Shown: in pieces, positions 1-8,591 of the stretch
Layout of the letters: each line of letters begins with the position of its first letter
Position numbering within the stretch: position 1 is the stretch's first letter
From: Halieaceae bacterium
GTDB taxonomy: Bacteria; Pseudomonadota; Gammaproteobacteria; Pseudomonadales; Halieaceae
DNA length: 32,536 nt
NCBI GenBank assembly: GCA_028280635.1
Contig: JANQLM010000023.1
Coordinates: 1 to 32,536 of the forward strand
Direction of reading: 5' to 3'
Position numbers and translations under genes: made by a program
Notes under the pieces: generated by a model
Databases searched by the model: none
The model's input: the letters and a program-made list of their open reading frames with translations, nothing else
What the model was told of the DNA's origin: nothing

Positions 1-3000
1 GCAGAGCATATTACGCGAGCCGAACCCTACTACCGCCACTTGCAGCGGGCCGACCTGGAAGACGCCGAGGCACTGGCAGAGTTTCCAGCCGCGAGCTACG
101 ACTGCGTGGTATTCGCCGACGTGTTGGAACACCTGCGCGACCGCGAAGGGGTGTTGAAGCGCGCCGCCAACCTGCTCAAGCCCGGCGGCGAGATGCTGCT
201 GTCGGTGCCGAATGTCGGCTACGCCGGGGTAGTTCTGGACCTGCTGGAAGGCCGCTTTGACTACCGGGATGAGGGCATCCTTGACGACACCCACCTGCGC
301 TTCTACACCCGCGATTCCCTGTGCCGCTTCCTGGAATCCATGGATTTCCGGGTGACCGAGATAGACACTGTGATCCGCCCCCTGCACAGCACCGAGTTCA
401 AACAGTTTGCACCGGAGCTGCTGCCCGCATCGCTGGTAGAAACCCTGCTGCAACGTGAAGACGCGCTGGCCTACCAGTACATCCTGCGGGTGCAGGCCGG
501 CCCGGGGCCGATCGCCGAGTACGAGCCAGCCACGGGTGTCATGAACCGCTTCGAAACCCGGCTGTTCTGGATGGGCGACGGCGATCTGCAGCACGGCGAA
601 CACAAGCTGCAGCGCCAGTGGGCCGCTCTCAACGACGGGGACAATCGCCTGCGGTTTGAGGTGGAAGATGGGGCGGGTATCGAGGTCCTGCGCTACTTCC
701 CGGCCGACCGCGCCGGGGTGGTGCATCTCAGGCACTTCGAGATTCGCGTCGGCGACCAGCTTGTCGATGTTTGTGCAGACAGCGCGCTACAAAACACCCT
801 GTGCCAGAACCTGGTGATACAGCACGAGACCTCCGGCTATACGCTGCTGTGCCAGGACGCCAACGCCTGGTTTGAGCTGGCACTACCGCCGCTGTTCGCC
901 GGGACGCCGCCCACGCAGATCACCCTGGACATCGAGCAAAGCTGGCCCATTAGCCAGGACTACAAGGCCTTGCTGGAGACCTTTGCCGATAGCAATCGAC
1001 AGCTCGCGGAGCTGGCCGACCAGTTGGTGGAGCAACGCGCCCACCGCCGCGGCCTGGCCGGGGAAATCGCCCTGTTGAAAGACCGCCTGGCGGAGAAAGA
1101 CGCCGCACCACGCGGCTTCAGACCCGGGCGCAAAACCGTCCGCACACTGCTCGAGGCGGCGCGCCCGATTGCCCGCCGGCTCCGCTACGGCCTGTATACG
1201 GCGCGACTGCGACTGAGCGCGGTCACCCACGGAGAGCAGCAGGCCGACGGCTGGCTGACCATGATCGGGGACAGCGGCCACCTGTACTACCCGACACCTG
1301 ACCACCTGCGTGGGCGCACGCTGTATTTCAGTATCCGCTACCGGAGTGAGGACCGTCTGTGGGGCCCGAAGCTGTACACCGTGGTGGAGGGCGAACTGCA
1401 CGAGATGATGGCGCCCATGTACGAGGATCGCGGGGGCCGGGCCATCTTCGGCACGCTGGAAGCGCAGGAGAATCTGCAGGGCCTGGTGTTCGCCCCCAGC
1501 CGTCTCAACTGCCGGCTGCGCATCGAGTCCTTCAAGCTGCGACCGCTGGGGGCCTGGCTAACCAGCCTGGAGGATCACTGGCACTGGCTCTGGTTCTACC
1601 GCTGCTTTGGTCCTGCCTGGGTCTGGGAACGCGCCAGGGAAGACCTCGCCATCTGCTTCGAGAATTTCCCGCGGCTGGGCATGCGCCGCGAATACGCCGA
1701 TTGGTGGGAAAAATTTGGTGAGGTACCTGCGCAGGTCCTGGCGCAACAGCGCAACACCGCAGCCGGGCTGGAATCACCGCCGCTGATATCGGTGGTGATG
1801 CCCACCTACAACACGCCGCCGGCCCTGCTGGAAAAGGCCGTCAACTCGGTTCTGCGGCAGAGCTACCCGCACTGGCAGCTTTGTATTGCCGACGATTGCT
1901 CCACGCGGGGGGACACGCGTACCGCGCTCGAGGCCGTAGCGGCAAGGGATGAGCGGATCGTCCTGCACTGGCGCCAATCCAATGGCCATATCAGCGCCGC
2001 TACCAATGATGCGATCGCCCTGGCACAGGGTGAGTACGTGGCCTTCATGGACCATGACGACGAGCTCACCGCAGATGCGTTGTACGAGGTGGCCCAGCGC
2101 CTGCGACAGCCTCATCCACCCCGCCTGCTGTATTCCGACGAGGATATCGTCGACCCGGAAGGCAGGCCGATGCGCCCCCATTTCAAGCCGGACTGGAACC
2201 CGGACTACCTGGCTTCCATCAATTACTTCTGCCACCTGGTAGTTATGGAGCGAGCTTTGCTTACCGAACTGGGCGGGCTGCGGGAAGGCTTCGAGGGCGC
2301 CCAGGATTACGATCTAGTGTTGCGCGCCAGCCACGCCGTTGGCGCCTCGCGCATCGCGCATATCCCGCGCGTGCTCTACCACTGGCGCGCGGTGGAAGGT
2401 TCCACCGCTGATGACATCGAACATAAGGATTACGCGGTCGACGCCGGCCTGCGCGCGCTCCAGGATCACGTCCGGCGCCAGGGCCTGGATGCCGAGGTGG
2501 AACTGTCGGAAATGGGCATGGCCTACCGCGTGCGGCACCGGCTGCCGCAACCGGCGCCGAGCGTGGACATCATTATGCCCACCCGCGACTCCCTGAAAGT
2601 GCTGTCCCACTGCGTGAACAGCGTTCTGCAGCGCACCGAGTACCCCAACTATCGCCTGACCATCATCGACAACGGCAGCCGCGACCCGGCCTGCCTCGAC
2701 TACCTGGAACAGCTCAGGCAGGACAGCCGGGTGCGGGTGCTTACCGACGACCGGGCATTCAACTTCTCGGCACTTACCAACTTCGGCGCATCGCAGTCAG
2801 ATGCCGAGGTACTGCTGCTGATGAATAACGATATGGAAGTTATCAACGGCGACTGGCTCACCGAGCTGGCCAGCCAGGCCGTGCGCGAGGGGATTGGGGC
2901 AGTAGGCGCAAAACTGTTTTTTGCCACCGACTATGTGCAGCACGGCGGGGTGGTACTGGGCGTGGGCCCCGATGCCGTGGCCGGTCATGCCTTCCGTGGC

Positions 3001-3393
3001 TTCTACAAGAGCGAGACCGGCCACATGGGCAGGCTGCGGCTGGTGCAGAACTTCAGCGCCGTGACGGCAGCCTGCCTGGCGGTACGACGGCAAAGCTACC
3101 TGGACGTGGGCGGCATGGATGAGGACAACCTCGCCGTTGCCTTCAACGATGTCGACCTGTGCCTGAAACTGGCGGATGACGGCTACCGCAACCTGTGGAC
3201 ACCCTACGCCCAGCTCTACCACTTTGAGTCCTTCAGCCGCGGCCGGGAAACCGGAGAAAAGCGCCTGCGCTTCGAACGCGAGCGGGATTTCATGAAGCAG
3301 AAGTGGGGCCGTCGCCTGCTGGAAGATCCCGCCTACAATCCCAATCTGACACTGGCCTACGAGAGCTTCGACATGAGCTGGCCGCCGCGCTAG
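1..3393 (+). CDS. Methyltransferase-GT2-GT2 fusion glycosyltransferase (5' partial)
   Basis: Reading frame 1 is open from the first base, so the true start lies outside the window; 1130 residues are visible. Window residues about 30-110 are the C-terminal half of a class I SAM methyltransferase (FADVLEHL, then LKPGGEMLLSVPN), with the SAM-binding N-terminus cut off. A long middle section follows, with a coiled-coil-like stretch around 320-370 and an unassigned, probably beta-rich domain around 400-520. Two GT2 (GT-A fold) domains close the protein: the first from about 595 (ISVVMPTYN, acidic MDHDDE near 685, SDEDIVD near 710), the second from about 855 (VDIIMPTRDS, MNNDME near 940). Such modular proteins build or modify O-antigen or other surface glycans at the cytoplasmic face. 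The methyltransferase and GT2 genes next door support this. Sugar and acceptor cannot be read from sequence. Confidence 0.9.
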   Translation, partial: AEHITRAEPYYRHLQRADLEDAEALAEFPAASYDCVVFADVLEHLRDREGVLKRAANLLKPGGEMLLSVPNVGYAGVVLDLLEGRFDYRDEGILDDTHLRFYTRDSLCRFLESMDFRVTEIDTVIRPLHSTEFKQFAPELLPASLVETLLQREDALAYQYILRVQAGPGPIAEYEPATGVMNRFETRLFWMGDGDLQHGEHKLQRQWAALNDGDNRLRFEVEDGAGIEVLRYFPADRAGVVHLRHFEIRVGDQLVDVCADSALQNTLCQNLVIQHETSGYTLLCQDANAWFELALPPLFAGTPPTQITLDIEQSWPISQDYKALLETFADSNRQLAELADQLVEQRAHRRGLAGEIALLKDRLAEKDAAPRGFRPGRKTVRTLLEAARPIARRLRYGLYTARLRLSAVTHGEQQADGWLTMIGDSGHLYYPTPDHLRGRTLYFSIRYRSEDRLWGPKLYTVVEGELHEMMAPMYEDRGGRAIFGTLEAQENLQGLVFAPSRLNCRLRIESFKLRPLGAWLTSLEDHWHWLWFYRCFGPAWVWERAREDLAICFENFPRLGMRREYADWWEKFGEVPAQVLAQQRNTAAGLESPPLISVVMPTYNTPPALLEKAVNSVLRQSYPHWQLCIADDCSTRGDTRTALEAVAARDERIVLHWRQSNGHISAATNDAIALAQGEYVAFMDHDDELTADALYEVAQRLRQPHPPRLLYSDEDIVDPEGRPMRPHFKPDWNPDYLASINYFCHLVVMERALLTELGGLREGFEGAQDYDLVLRASHAVGASRIAHIPRVLYHWRAVEGSTADDIEHKDYAVDAGLRALQDHVRRQGLDAEVELSEMGMAYRVRHRLPQPAPSVDIIMPTRDSLKVLSHCVNSVLQRTEYPNYRLTIIDNGSRDPACLDYLEQLRQDSRVRVLTDDRAFNFSALTNFGASQSDAEVLLLMNNDMEVINGDWLTELASQAVREGIGAVGAKLFFATDYVQHGGVVLGVGPDAVAGHAFRGFYKSETGHMGRLRLVQNFSAVTAACLAVRRQSYLDVGGMDEDNLAVAFNDVDLCLKLADDGYRNLWTPYAQLYHFESFSRGRETGEKRLRFERERDFMKQKWGRRLLEDPAYNPNLTLAYESFDMSWPPR

Positions 3394-3400
3394 CCGCGGC
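3384..3400. terminator. Hairpin spanning the stop codon between convergent genes
   Basis: Arms GCCGCG and CGCGGC flank the 5-nt loop CTAGC, which contains the TAG stop of the glycosyltransferase. It sits in the 10-bp gap between two convergent genes. There is no U-run on either strand, so it is at best a weak or Rho-assisted bidirectional terminator. Confidence 0.25.
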
Positions 3401-3403
3401 AGA

Positions 3404-4267
3404 TCAACCAGGCAGGCGCTCGCAAATGGTATCCCAGTCGTTGCTGAGCGGCGGTAACAGTTCGTCGCGCCGGGTTTCCAGCTCGTGGTATTCCAGCGCC
3501 ATGAACTCGGCGACGATCTCCTCGAAGCGCTCCTCCAGCACCGTGGAGCTGGCATCGAGGCCGGTGACCATACCCAGCCCCGAAGGCAGCGAAGGGATCA
3601 CGCCGACGTTCAGGTCCGGGCGGTACTTGACCAGCAGCGGAATCATGCGCCAGACGTCCCCGGCCCAGTAGGCCATCACCCGGTCGCGGGCAGCACTCAA
3701 TTCTGTGGGCGGGTAGCAGTCGTGAATCATTACCACGGTGCCCGGGTGGGAGTACTTCTCCAGATTGATGAAATCCCTCAAGGCCTGCTCAAATAGGTGT
3801 AGTCCATCGATAAAGGCAAGGTCGAGGCGCTCAGCACCCAGCTCCTCGAAGAGCTTATAGCGGGCAAAGAAGTCATCGCTGGTCACGGGGTACAGCCGGG
3901 CGCGGGCGGCAATCGTGGCAGTCACCCGCGGGCAGGGGTCGATGCCGACACAGTGCGTATCCGCTTCTGCCAGCGCCATTGACGCCCCTGTCGCCACGCC
4001 AATCTCGGCATAGCCGACAGGCTTCAGGTGCCGGTGCAGGCGTGACAGGATCGCTGCATAGTTGTCCCCGGGCATCATCACCCGCGCCATCAACATATGG
4101 GCCTGGTTGTAAGCGCCATTGAGGGCAAACATGGCCTCACAGGCTTCGCGGGCAGCCGGTCGGTCACCCTTCTCCAGCAGCTCATTGACCCGGGCGGCCA
4201 GGGCTTCGAGCTGACTGTTCAGGTCGGCCGGGGCCTGGTTTTGGGAAGGGCTGCTGGTCGGCTGCAT
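3404..4267 (-). CDS. Class I SAM-dependent methyltransferase (Methyltransf_24-like)
   Basis: A 287-residue protein. Residues about 10-70 form a helical, TPR-like N-terminus. A Rossmann methyltransferase follows: motif I AEIGVATGAS at about 87-96, the acidic strand-2 end GIDPCPR near 108, FIDGLHLFEQ near 152 and IHDCYPP near 181. The IDGxH and HDC pattern is typical of Methyltransf_24 proteins, which often sit in glycan and O-antigen clusters, so a sugar or glycan O-methyltransferase is likely. I chose the ATG at 4267. A GTG at 4336 would add 23 residues, but it has no ribosome site and would run into the region upstream of the divergent GT2 gene. It converges on the fusion glycosyltransferase with a 10-bp gap. 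The acceptor is unknown. Confidence 0.85.
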   Translation of the reverse strand: MQPTSSPSQNQAPADLNSQLEALAARVNELLEKGDRPAAREACEAMFALNGAYNQAHMLMARVMMPGDNYAAILSRLHRHLKPVGYAEIGVATGASMALAEADTHCVGIDPCPRVTATIAARARLYPVTSDDFFARYKLFEELGAERLDLAFIDGLHLFEQALRDFINLEKYSHPGTVVMIHDCYPPTELSAARDRVMAYWAGDVWRMIPLLVKYRPDLNVGVIPSLPSGLGMVTGLDASSTVLEERFEEIVAEFMALEYHELETRRDELLPPLSNDWDTICERLPG

Positions 4268-4400
4268 GGAAGGTTCCGGTGTTGGCGAGGCGCCTATTCT
4301 GGCGTCCGCTTCCAGCCGGGTCAATCGCGGGGGCACTCGCGGGGACAGGGGCAGTGCGCGCTGCTACCATGGCCGCTTTCACCACCGCATCAGGAATCGC

Positions 4401-5333
4401 GTGCAGGAAGCTCAGGCGCCACCCGCTGTCCTCGTCCTGCTGGCCACCCACAACGGCGAACCGTGGCTGGGGGCGCAGCTCGAGTCCCTGCTGGCGCAGG
4501 ACTACCACGATCTGCAGCTTGTCATTCGCGACGATGCCAGCAGCGACGCGACGCCGTCGCTGCTGGAGGTCTTCCGCGCACGGGCACCGGAACGCATCAC
4601 CGTGCTGGAGAACAGCGCCGCCACCGCAGGCGGTGTGCGCGCCAACTTCACGGCCCTGATGCAGCATGCACTCTCGGAGCATACGGAGTCCCACATCCTG
4701 TTCTGCGACCAGGACGATATCTGGCACCGCGACAAACTGGCCTCGCTGCTGCCCCTGCTCCCGGACGCGGCGGCGCAACCCGCAATGGCGTACTCGGAAA
4801 TGCGGGTGGTCGACGCAAACGGGACGCTGGTCGCCGAGAATTTCAGCCGCTACCAGAAACTGTCTCCGCGGGCACCGCTGCAGCGGCTGCTGGTGCAGAA
4901 TCATATCAGCGGCTGCGCCAGCCTGTTCAATCGGACGGCGCTGGAGCTGGCCTGGCCGCTACCGGCCGAGGCCTTGATGCACGACTGGTGGCTGGCGCTG
5001 GTAGCGGCCAGCGTGGGCGAACTCCACTACTGTGAACGCCCGCTGCTGGATTACCGGCAACACTCGCAGAATGCGGTGGGGGCCCAGGGTTATGGCGGGC
5101 GCTACCTCTGGCAGCGCGCCAGCGGCGAGCGCGGCACCGGTCTGGAAGCGCTCTACCAGCAGGCCGCGGCGCTGCAAACCCGGCTGACGGAACGCGGCCA
5201 TGCCACCCCCCCGGCGCTTACCAGCTTCCTGGCGACGCGCAGCATGAGCCGGCTCCAGCGCTGGAAAGCCCTGCGTAACGCGGGGCACACTCGCCGCGGA
5301 CTGCTGCGCAACCTGCCCATTTGGCTGGCATAA
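4401..5333 (+). CDS. GT2 family glycosyltransferase (rhamnosyltransferase-like)
   Basis: A 310-residue single GT-A domain. The nucleotide-sugar-binding start is LVLLATHNGEPWL (about 11-23), followed by IRDDASSDAT near 42-51, the metal/donor motif FCDQDDIW at 101-108, and HDWW at 194-197 supplying a likely catalytic-base region. DQDD-type GT2 enzymes transfer rhamnose and related sugars in O-antigen synthesis, so that role is inferred by family. The frame extends up to an ATG at 4266, but the GTG at 4401 is preferred: AGGA lies six bases upstream and homology-like sequence begins directly after it. That choice leaves a 133-bp divergent intergenic region shared with the methyltransferase. Its TAA stop is followed after 11 bp by the transporter gene, suggesting cotranscription. 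Confidence 0.85.
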   Translation: MQEAQAPPAVLVLLATHNGEPWLGAQLESLLAQDYHDLQLVIRDDASSDATPSLLEVFRARAPERITVLENSAATAGGVRANFTALMQHALSEHTESHILFCDQDDIWHRDKLASLLPLLPDAAAQPAMAYSEMRVVDANGTLVAENFSRYQKLSPRAPLQRLLVQNHISGCASLFNRTALELAWPLPAEALMHDWWLALVAASVGELHYCERPLLDYRQHSQNAVGAQGYGGRYLWQRASGERGTGLEALYQQAAALQTRLTERGHATPPALTSFLATRSMSRLQRWKALRNAGHTRRGLLRNLPIWLA

Positions 5334-5344
5334 GGAACGACACC

Positions 5345-6559
5345 ATGGCAAGCAGCTCCAAGTTCGGCCCCGGCATCCTGGTCACAGCGGCATTCATTGG
5401 CCCAGGCACTGTGACCACCGCCAGCATCGCCGGCGCCGAGTACGGCTTCGCCCTGCTGTGGGCGCTGCTGTTCTCGGTGTTCGCCACCATGATTCTTCAG
5501 GATATGGCGGCGCGGCTCGGGCTGGTCACGCGCCGCGGCCTGGCAGAAGCGCTGCGCGAGAACTTTGCCGGCAGCTGGCTGGGTGGCGGTGCCATCGCGC
5601 TGGTGGTGGTTGCCATTGGCTTCGGCAACGCTGCCTACGAAGCGGGCAATATCATCGGCGCCGCTATCGGCCTGGAGAGCATCCTGGCGCTGCCCATGAG
5701 CGCCTGGGCGGTGCTGGTTGGCCTGCTGGCTGCCGCCCTGCTGGCCTCCGGCACCTATGCACTGATTGAAAAGCTGCTGGTGGCCCTGGTGCTGCTGATG
5801 AGCGGGGTGTTCCTGGCCACCCTTTTACAGGTCGGTCCCGACCTTGGCGCCATGTTGAGAGGCGCACTGGTACCACAGGTACCGAGCGGCTCGCTGCTGA
5901 CCGTCATTGCACTGGTCGGCACCACGGTGGTGCCCTACAACCTGTTTCTGCACGCCAGCGCCGTGCAGGAGAAATGGCCAGCGGGGTCTGACACGCGACA
6001 GGCCCTGCGTGAGGCACGCATTGATACCGGCCTGTCTATTGGCCTCGGCGGCCTGATCACCCTGGCGGTGATGAGCACCTCAGCGGCGGCGTTCTTCGGT
6101 GGCGATTCGGAGTTTTCCGCCGCCAATATGGCGCGCCAGTTGGAACCACTGCTGGGCAGCGGCGCGCGTTACTTCTTTGCCGCCGGCCTGTTCGCAGCCG
6201 GCCTCAGCAGCGCAGTGACCGCACCGCTGGCAGCGGCCTACGCCGTGTGTGGGGTGCTGGGCTGGTCTCAGGACCTGAAGAGCCCACGCTTTCGCGTCGT
6301 GTGGATTACAGTGCTGGTCTGTGGGACAGGCTTTGCGGCCGTGGGCACCAAGCCGTTGCTGGCGATCCTGTTTGCACAGGCCGCCAATGGCTTCCTGCTG
6401 CCGATCTGCGCGCTGTTCCTGTTGGTGGTGATGAACCGCAGCGGCAGCCTGGGCGAGCACGTCAACAGCGCGCTGATCAACGGCCTCGGCGGGCTGGTGG
6501 TGCTGGTGACCGTGGCTCTGGGCGCACTGAAAGTGCTGCGTGTATTCGGCCTGGTGTAG
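5345..6559 (+). CDS. Nramp-fold (SLC11-related) transporter, non-canonical metal site
   Basis: A 404-residue inner-membrane protein with about 11 hydrophobic helices and the Nramp layout. ATG 5345 is used because AAGGA lies about 8 bp upstream, overlapping the GT2 stop; an upstream frame extension to 5321 lacks a site. In classical Mn/Fe Nramp proteins, helix 1 carries DPGN and helix 6 carries MPHN, which bind the metal. Here the equivalent positions read GPGT (19-22) and VPYN (196-199), so the aspartate, asparagine and methionine ligands are missing while the surrounding helix sequences (FIGPGTVTTAS, YEAGNIIGAAI) keep the family pattern. It therefore belongs to an outgroup branch, and annotation as a manganese transporter would be unsafe. 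The substrate could be another cation or solute. It ends 16 bp before the convergent ggt gene. Confidence 0.85.
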   Translation: MASSSKFGPGILVTAAFIGPGTVTTASIAGAEYGFALLWALLFSVFATMILQDMAARLGLVTRRGLAEALRENFAGSWLGGGAIALVVVAIGFGNAAYEAGNIIGAAIGLESILALPMSAWAVLVGLLAAALLASGTYALIEKLLVALVLLMSGVFLATLLQVGPDLGAMLRGALVPQVPSGSLLTVIALVGTTVVPYNLFLHASAVQEKWPAGSDTRQALREARIDTGLSIGLGGLITLAVMSTSAAAFFGGDSEFSAANMARQLEPLLGSGARYFFAAGLFAAGLSSAVTAPLAAAYAVCGVLGWSQDLKSPRFRVVWITVLVCGTGFAAVGTKPLLAILFAQAANGFLLPICALFLLVVMNRSGSLGEHVNSALINGLGGLVVLVTVALGALKVLRVFGLV

Positions 6560-6575
6560 CGGGTTCAGGTCAGGC

Positions 6576-8363
6576 CTAGTACGCCGCCACCGTACCGTCC
6601 TTGCGCATTTCGGTGGCACCGACATAGACACCTCCCTGGCGCAGGATCGCCTGGTAGCCGCCGAAGCGACTGCCGGTATCGTCCATCTGCACATTGTGGC
6701 CCATGGTCTGCAGGCGCCGGCGCGTGGCCTCCGGCACACCGGGTTCCAAGTACAGCGTACCAATCGGGTCGCCGTCTATGCTCGTGGGGCTGCGGCCACC
6801 GTCGTGCAGGAAGCGCGCCGCATCGCCCGCCTCCTGGATGTTCATGCCGTAATCGATGTGGTTCACCAGCACCTGCACATGGCCCTGGGGCTGCATGCCA
6901 CCACCCATCAACCCGAAGCTCATGTAAGGCTTACCGTCCTTCATGACGAAGGCGGGAATAATGGTGTGGAAGGGCCGCTTGCCCGGCGCATAGGCGTTCG
7001 GATGGGTGGGATCCAGTGAGAACAACTCCCCGCGATCCTGGAACATGAAACCGAGGCCGTCCGGTGTCAGGCCCGTGCCCATACCGCGGTAGTTGGACTG
7101 GATCAGCGACACCATCATGCCGCTGCTGTCTGCCACCGTCAGGTAGGTGGTATCGCCCTCACCTTCCAGCTTGGGCTCACCGGCGGCCACCGCCGGGTTG
7201 ACCTTGCCGGCATCGATCTCGGCGAAACGCTGCTTGCCGTACTCGTCAGACAACAGTCCGGTGAGCGGCATCTGGGAGAAGTCCGGGTCGGCGTAGTAGC
7301 GCGCCACATCCTCGAAGGCCAGGCGCTTGGCTTCTACCATGAAGTGGTACACCTCTGCCGAGGAGCGCGGCCACTGGCTGAAATCCACGTTCTTGAGAAT
7401 GCTGAGCATCTGCAGGGCAGCGAAGCCCTGGCCGTTGGGCGGCAGCTCGTAGACGTCGTAGCCCCGGTAGTTGACGCTGCCCGGGGTCACCCACTCGCCG
7501 CGATGGGCGGCAAAGTCTGCGAGCTTGAGGTCGCCGCCGATGCGCTCGAAGTACTTGGCCATGACCTCCGCGAGCTTGCCTTTATAGAAGACGTCGCGAC
7601 CTTCCTTGCCGATAATCTCCAGGGTGTTGCCGAGGTCGGGGTTGCGGAACAGCTCACCTTCCGCCGGCGCTCGCCCACCCTTGAACCAGGTGGCCTGGGC
7701 ATTATCGAACTCCTCGATCATGCCGGTATCGCGATTGAAGCGCGCCAGGTTGCGCCCGAAGTAGTAGGCAATCACGGGCGAGACCGGGAAACCCTCGCGG
7801 GCGTAGTCCACCGCCGGCGCCAGCACCTGGGACATGGGCAGCTTGCCGAACTGTTCGTGCAGGGCAAACCAACCGTCAACGGTACCGGGCACCGTCACGG
7901 GCAGGCTGCCGAAGGCCGGTATACCCTGGTGCCCTTCCGGTAGCCGGCCCTCGCTCTGCATGTCGGCGATGCGCTGCTTGAGGTCGTCGAGACTGCGACC
8001 CTGGGGCGAACGCCCGGAGCCGTTGTAACCGTAGAGCTGGCCAGAGGCCGGGTCCCAGACAATCGCGAACAGGTCGCCGCCGATGCCGTTGCCGGTGGGC
8101 TCCATCAGGCCCAGCGCCGCGTTGGCGGCGATGGCCGCATCCACCGCCGAGCCGCCCTGTTTGAGAATATCGATGGCGACCTGTGAGGCCAGGGGCTGGG
8201 CGGTAGCCGCCATACCCCGGGCGCCGTAAACCGGGCTGCGCGAAAAGTCCAAACCCACCGGCCGGCCGCCGGAACCCATATCTTCCACGGCGCTGGCACC
8301 GCTGCTGACAACCAGAACGATGCTGGCGAGTGGTAAGAGAAGCGCTCGAAGTAAAGATGGCAT
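6576..8363 (-). CDS. ggt: Gamma-glutamyltransferase, secreted, autoprocessed
   Basis: A 595-residue N-terminal-nucleophile hydrolase precursor. Residues 1-25 form a signal peptide (hydrophobic LLRALLLPLASIVLVV, cleavage near ASA), placing it in the periplasm or outside. It opens glutathione and other gamma-glutamyl bonds and transfers or hydrolyses the glutamyl group. Self-cleavage should occur before Thr405 in GDTTYLTVAD, which aligns with the E. coli nucleophile Thr391. This would yield a large subunit of about 404 and a small subunit of about 191 residues. Other family marks are Arg118 in GYNGSGRSP (glutamate alpha-carboxylate binding), NGIGGDLF near 92-99, PFHTIIPAF near 464-472 and MGGGMQPQGH near 486-495. 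The last replaces the GSPGG form, as in the YwrD/cephalosporin-acylase-like branch, so the true substrate may not be glutathione. It is divergent from the ATP-grasp operon. Confidence 0.92.
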   Translation of the reverse strand: MPSLLRALLLPLASIVLVVSSGASAVEDMGSGGRPVGLDFSRSPVYGARGMAATAQPLASQVAIDILKQGGSAVDAAIAANAALGLMEPTGNGIGGDLFAIVWDPASGQLYGYNGSGRSPQGRSLDDLKQRIADMQSEGRLPEGHQGIPAFGSLPVTVPGTVDGWFALHEQFGKLPMSQVLAPAVDYAREGFPVSPVIAYYFGRNLARFNRDTGMIEEFDNAQATWFKGGRAPAEGELFRNPDLGNTLEIIGKEGRDVFYKGKLAEVMAKYFERIGGDLKLADFAAHRGEWVTPGSVNYRGYDVYELPPNGQGFAALQMLSILKNVDFSQWPRSSAEVYHFMVEAKRLAFEDVARYYADPDFSQMPLTGLLSDEYGKQRFAEIDAGKVNPAVAAGEPKLEGEGDTTYLTVADSSGMMVSLIQSNYRGMGTGLTPDGLGFMFQDRGELFSLDPTHPNAYAPGKRPFHTIIPAFVMKDGKPYMSFGLMGGGMQPQGHVQVLVNHIDYGMNIQEAGDAARFLHDGGRSPTSIDGDPIGTLYLEPGVPEATRRRLQTMGHNVQMDDTGSRFGGYQAILRQGGVYVGATEMRKDGTVAAY

Positions 8364-8437
8364 GGTGCGGCGTCCGGTCGATTGGGCAAACAGCTATTGC
8401 AGCGGCTGAAAAGGCACTGAGGAAAGCATTGCGAGAG

Positions 8438-8464
8438 ACTATGCAGTGTCACCGGCAGTGTCAA
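8438..8464 (-). promoter_or_regulatory. Probable sigma-70 promoter for ggt
   Basis: On the minus strand a perfect -35 TTGACA (8464-8459) is followed after 15 bp by CATAGT (8443-8438); TAGTCT at 17 bp is an alternative -10. Transcription would begin near 8430, leaving about 65 bases before the ggt ATG. It overlaps two of the GCAGTG repeats. Confidence 0.4.
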
Positions 8465-8490
8465 CGCAGGCGCAGTGCGGACGCAGTGCG
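8443..8490 (+). repeat. Four GCAGTG repeats between divergent promoters
   Basis: GCAGTG occurs at 8443, 8455, 8472 and 8483. The first two copies are extended as GCAGTGTCA (12-bp period) and the last two as CGCAGTGCG (11-bp period, one helical turn). The cluster lies in the gap between ggt and the ATP-grasp operon and overlaps the putative ggt promoter. This is the arrangement expected for cooperative binding of a regulator, which is not identified. Confidence 0.5.
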
Positions 8491-8519
8491 AGAGCATTGG
8501 GGAAGCCAGCGCAACAGCG

Positions 8520-8548
8520 GTGACAGCCGTCATATCGACGGGTATGCT
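8520..8548 (+). promoter_or_regulatory. Probable sigma-70 promoter of the ATP-grasp operon
   Basis: GTGACA (8520-8525, five of six consensus) lies 17 bp before TATGCT (8543-8548, four of six). Transcription would start near 8555, about 37 bases ahead of the ATG at 8592. This placement argues against using the upstream in-frame ATGs at 8475 or 8544 as starts. Confidence 0.45.
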
Positions 8549-8591
8549 AGTTTTTCAGTTGTCCCAGGCAGAGAAAAGGATCGCTCACCCC

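Noticed and set aside
2797-3555. 252-codon minus-strand frame across the convergent junction
   Set aside because: It overlaps both the second GT2 domain and the methyltransferase C-terminus in shadow frames and has no family signal.
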